Shown here: positions 60,111 to 64,000 of the stretch, in pieces
Layout: each line of letters begins with the position of its first letter
Numbering within the stretch: the first letter of the stretch is position 1
Source: Margaritispora aquatica
Lineage: Eukaryota > Ascomycota > Leotiomycetes > Helotiales > Discinellaceae
Direction: 5' to 3'
Assembly (NCBI GenBank): GCA_007644065.1
Contig: VJWN01000003.1
Span: 434,001-498,000 of the forward strand
Length of the DNA stretch: 64,000 nucleotides
The notes under the pieces: model-generated
What the model was told of the DNA's origin: nothing
Seen by the model: only the letters and a program-made list of their open reading frames with translations
Database searches by the model: none
Program-made: the position numbers and the translations under genes

Positions 60111-61556
60111 ACTGAAATCCGTTCGAGAAGAGCTGCAAAAGGAGGTGGAAACTTCGCGCAGAAGGTGCCGGGTAGGCCAGTCGTATATAATACCGAAGTT
60201 GGAGAACCAAGAAGACAATCAGTGGATAAGCGTCAATGTTCTGCAGGTTGATACTCCTTGCTTGATCTTCAGCTGGGTTTGGACCCTCTTCAGATGCTGC
60301 AAACCCCTCGTATAAAGATAAGAAAAACGAATGATATCGAAACGAAGGTGTTCAACTGGCAAAAGAGAGACACCAGAGGTAGAACGAGAAAAAGAGAGTA
60401 AGAGAGATGGTACAAGAAGACGAGATATTAACTTGAACATTAGTAGAAAGAGAAGACGTGACGGAGGAGGGGATACTTCAGTTTGTACACTTGCAGTTGG
60501 TGTTGATCTTGAGGAGGATCTTGGCTGAGTCGGTCCAACTTTTTAGTCGAGACGGAGCTCAATCCGGTCAAGCTCCCACCTTCAATTGGCACACTGGCAG
60601 ATTCGGATACGGGACACGACCAAATTGGAGCAACGCCCAGACGCTCAGCTGCAGTGGTTGACGGCGCTTGTGGACAAGTTCGACAGACAGTTGGAACAAT
60701 TGTGAATGACAAGATAAATGCAACTAGAACGCGTCCAAAGCCGTCTCTCACCCTGGGAGAAAAGGCTGCTCTTCATCCGAAATATATTCGAAATGTCAAG
60801 AACTCAAGAACAGCGCCAAGACTCTGCTCCCCTCTTATCGCAGATCGTTGGCGTATTTGAGTGCTGACAAGCCGACGAGTGCAGATACGGGACTCGCACT
60901 GTAGCGACACGTCGAGTGCTGACTATGCAAGGGAGCAAACAATTCAAGGCATCTCGGCCTGTTGGCGAACTGTGCAAGGCATAGATCCAAAATAGGAGCT
61001 CAGAACGGCCTGGGACGGGTGGCGGCTGCACGATTGAGCGCTATTGATTTCCAGAAGAGGTCTTGGTGTGTCGGACTCGGATCCTGTCGAACGTTCAAGG
61101 CAGAAAAAAAAAAGCAACCTGCATCCTGGACACAAGAAAAGGAGATGAGGCTGCAACACCACAATCTGATGGGTGATACAGCCTCCAAAAGCAAGCAGGT
61201 GACCATTTATCAGGGAATATCTGACGGGAAAAAAGGATGGTCGTTTCTTTAAGGTTATTGTAAAGGGATAGAGGAACAATGGAGAGAGATGGGACAATCT
61301 CATGGATCATTCTTGGACAATATCACATGATTAGAATCCAGTTCATGGGATGATCTAAATGGGACTAGTATGATACCTTGGGTTCAGGGGGGAGTGGGTA
61401 CAATAGAAGCGATGAAATGTCAAGATCTTGGTTTACGAATTATTGTCGTGGCATTATGCAGCAAGTAAAGTTTAGCCGAATTGTATAAAGGTAATATTTA
61501 TTCGTAAAATAAGGTACCCAGGTAGTAATCATGACATCGTAGCATCAGTGACTTTT
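60111..61556. other. intergenic 1.4 kb
   Basis: Upstream region of GH128 and 3' flank of the sugar permease. A TATA-like stretch for GH128 lies at 60182-60192 (TATTATATACG on the minus strand). Open frames of about 100 codons on both strands lack ATG starts or conserved motifs. Confidence 0.45.
60182..60192 (-). promoter_or_regulatory. TATA-like box of the GH128 gene
   Basis: On the minus strand TATTATATACG lies about 75 bp upstream of the GH128 ATG at 60110, a plausible TATA position for a short leader. Confidence 0.35.
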
Positions 61557-63358
61557 TTATACAGACATGGACTTCTCGTGTCCCATGCTAGCTTCCATCG
61601 CATGCACCTCCTCCTTAGCCCTGCCAACATACTCTTGCAATTTCAATGCTGGGATTTTCTGGTCATAAAGCCAGTCCACCTCTTCGGTAGAGAAGCCTCT
61701 CAGATCTGGCACAATGAGGTAGGAAACAATGAAGAATAAAAGAGATCCTCCACCATAGACAAATCCAGCTCGGATGCCGAGATCGCCGGCATCGACATTG
61801 TAGATGTATGCGACGGTGAAGGTAAAGAGCCAAGTGGAGAGAGCGTTGGAGATGACTGCAATGCCTTGTGTCTTGGCACGTAGAGCGTAAGAGGAAATCT
61901 CGCCTGTAATGGCCCAGGAAGAGGAAACCATTGTTACAGCTTGCCAGGAGATGAGGAGGTTCATGATGATGGCGACAGTCCAAAGAGCCGCGTTTGAGTG
62001 CGCGTAGTAAAGGCCTCCAATGACAAACATGGTGATACAATTTCCTGCGGCGCCAATCAGGAAGATAGATCTGCGACCGGTCTTCTCCATGAAAAACCAG
62101 GAAGCAACAATGGCGATAACTGCGATGCCGAAACCACCAATAGCAACGTCATATGAGTGAATGGGTTCTAGACCAGCGATGATGAGGAAGTAGATGCCCT
62201 GGGCAAGAAGACATGCTCCGGTGAAACCAAAGCCAAGGAACATCCAGATAACAGTGAGAGTTCTCTTCAAGTTGCTGCCGCGGAAAAGATCGATGTATGA
62301 ACCAGTGCCGTGGTGTAAGGCTTGTTGCTCTTCGAGGCGAATTCCAAGGGCCATGTGGGCCAAGCGAGCATCGATCTGATTCTCGGAGCCATATAGACGT
62401 GCCAATGATGCCCTCGCTGCTTCGGGTTTGCCCTTGAGCAGCAAGAAAGAAGGTGACTCTGGCATGAAACAAAACAGAAGTCCAGTCATAATGGGCCAAA
62501 CCCATTGGATGGCGAACACCGTCTGGTAAGATTTTGGTGTGATGTTGGAAACGAACGTGCGAACGACTACGAGTCCGATAGCTTGCATGAAGAACATGCA
62601 TAGAATGATTGCACTCTGAATAGGTCCTCGTAGACGCATGGGTGAGATCTCGGATGCCCACGCTGTTGCTGTTGCAAAGAGACAGCCAATGGCAAGACCA
62701 TTGACCATCTTTCCAGCCAGAAGCATGCCTCGAGAATTCGCTCCATACTGAATTCCAACTCCTAAGACAGAGATTAAACTTGCTGCTACACACGGCCATT
62801 TCCTTCCAACTTTGTCTGATACAAATCCGACAGCGAAGCCACCGAGGGCTTGAAGAAGATAAGACATCGCTGTCCAGAGAGAAGCCCAGATAGATGGTAC
62901 GTAGAGTTCATGTTCAGCAGTCATGGCGCCAAACACCAATTCGAATCCTGGCATAGAAATTGTAGCTCCATTTGCGATTGTATCGTAGCCAAAGCACATG
63001 CCTATATTCGTTAGTACAGAACACGAGTAATTGTAAGATGACCTACCTGCTCCAAAAGCTGCAATTGAATGGAATATTATTCGCTTATTATTTACTACCG
63101 ATTTCCACTGTCAATTGATTAGCGGCCAGAACTTGTAAGCTTTGAAGACATGCCGGAACGCAATCGATGATGTAGAAGTCTCAGTAAGTTATCTGGTAAT
63201 ACCAGACAAGTCCGAGTAGCAGTTCAACAGAAGAAAAACAAACGTACCAATGAATACTGCCTCTCAGCTTCAAATAGCTGCTCGCCAGCAATTTCTTCTG
63301 GAGATAGCTGATTCGCAACGTCGACATGCTCGAAGGCCATCTTGTTATCAACAGACAT
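61557..63358 (-). CDS. MFS sugar permease, alpha-glucoside/maltose type
   Basis: Exons are 63358..63248, 63107..63047 and 63001..61557, giving 538 aa. Twelve membrane helices are seen. Sugar-porter motifs: GMCFGYDTIANGATISMPGF in helix 1, GFVSDKVGRKWP (motif A), EISPMRLRGPIQ, the PESPSFLL motif after helix 6, MEKTGRRS (second motif A) and WAITGEISSYALRAKTQG. The C-terminus PDLRGFSTEEVDWLYDQKIP matches the family's PETKG...E.D.LF...VP pattern, as in fungal maltose and general alpha-glucoside permeases. It is a plasma-membrane proton symporter by family. The exact sugar is unknown. Several CreA-like sites lie just upstream, consistent with carbon catabolite repression. Confidence 0.9.
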
Positions 63359-64000
63359 GATGGTTGTGAAAATAGTATCCAAGGTAGGACTCTGGCTTGA
63401 CTAATGGATGTTGGAGAATTTGTTCAATGATCTGGGGTTCTACTCCATGTCCGGGGAAAGGGCTTTATATCTTTCAACGACAATATCAATACAGCAAGCA
63501 ATTCTCAAATCGAGATCAATTTTGGCGTCTGAGCTCCCACCTGGCCACCTGGGGTTCTGGGGTTCAGAGGGCTGTTTCGAGGGAGCGTGTTGTGGCTTGC
63601 AGGACCCGGCCAATCCAAGACGGTGACGAGTCCCAGAAGCTTGGTCCAGAGGCACAGTTGAGGTGGACGTGTGGACATTTACTGATACTCAACCACGAGG
63701 ACGAGTGAGCTTGTGATGATTTCGAAGTACCGTGATTGCAAATGATGGAGACCCCAGATGATCTAGGATCTTTGCATTCAAGTGGACATTGGGGACCCCT
63801 CAACGTTGATGGAGCTGGAGTGAAGCCAAGATTTGGGGATGAACTTTGAAGTGGACAAGAGGAGACGGAGGAGGGTGGGGACGGAGAGTAGAGGGGGTAT
63901 TCGTTCAGCACACATCATCAGGACGGAATACGATTGATCAAAGTTTTCACAGCTGGCGCATAGATGTGAGATGTTGTCTGAAGTGGAAGCGAGATAGAGG
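63359..64000. other. upstream region of the sugar permease
   Basis: No gene seen in the last 640 bp. The region holds the permease promoter with CreA-like motifs. Confidence 0.5.
63432..63562. promoter_or_regulatory. cluster of CreA/Mig1-like sites (SYGGRG)
   Basis: CTGGGG occurs at 63432-63437, 63549-63554 and 63557-63562, and CCGGGG at 63451-63456, all 70-205 bp upstream of the permease ATG at 63358. A further GTGGGG lies at 63875-63880. These match the CreA consensus SYGGRG. Closely spaced pairs are the functional form in Aspergillus. Function here is inferred. Confidence 0.45.

Noticed and set aside
60440..60751. Signal-peptide-like minus-strand frame upstream of GH128
   Set aside because: It begins with GTG only and has no in-frame ATG near the hydrophobic stretch, so it is probably chance.
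1..64000. A biosynthetic gene cluster, CRISPR array or intact transposon
   Set aside because: No core synthase genes, repeat-spacer arrays, transposase, reverse transcriptase or terminal repeats were seen.

Overview
The window is nuclear DNA of a filamentous ascomycete (Pezizomycotina). The evidence is the many short introns (mostly 45-75 bp, GT...AG with CTAAY-like branch points) and fungal families such as Zn2Cys6 regulators, 2EXR, DUF7702, GH128, GH6 and MFS permeases. Protein flavour suggests Leotiomycetes, but that is an impression only. I rebuilt gene models by hand by joining open frames at splice sites and testing phase. Exon ends are therefore predictions, usually supported by conserved motifs that continue across the junction.

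Layout. 0-10 kb: 3' part of an F-box/LRR-like gene (+), a membrane-anchored MOSC protein (-), an 11-exon Zn2Cys6 regulator (+) and a DUF7702 membrane protein (+). 10-16 kb: a gene-poor stretch, then a decayed GH6 cellobiohydrolase-like locus whose frame runs on into a Cys-rich and then an unidentified secreted-type module. 16-26 kb: 2EXR protein (-), Vba-type MFS transporter (-), class I glutamine amidotransferase (+), S1/P1 nuclease (-), ATP25 (-). 26-37 kb: amidase (+), mitochondrial RNA polymerase (+), a small Thr/Ser-rich CGGC protein (+), PQ-loop membrane protein (+). 37-48 kb: a mucin-like secreted protein (-), then a divergent pair, a small His-rich allergen-like protein (-) and a large disordered protein (+). 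49-64 kb: FAD monooxygenase (-), DUF4140/DUF4139 protein (+), C48/ULP1-like protease (-), GH128 glucanase (-), alpha-glucoside-type sugar permease (-).

The genes do not form an obvious biosynthetic cluster or defence system. Loose themes are mitochondrial gene expression (ATP25, RPO41), wall and polysaccharide work (GH128, decayed GH6, mucin-like protein, sugar permease with CreA-like sites) and phosphate or nitrogen salvage (S1 nuclease, amidase, glutamine amidotransferase).

The most interesting observation is that the divergent neighbours at 41-48 kb share a gap-free His-rich module of about 46 residues (20 identical by hand alignment). I know no function for it. The alignment also fixes an unusual 186-nt, phase-preserving intron in the larger gene. 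Other notable points are the GH6 fossil, a stop codon split by an intron, a GC-AG intron, a 12-nt micro-exon, and an RNA polymerase whose conserved C-terminus lies in a 51-nt last exon. I saw no rRNA, tRNA, CRISPR array or intact transposon.
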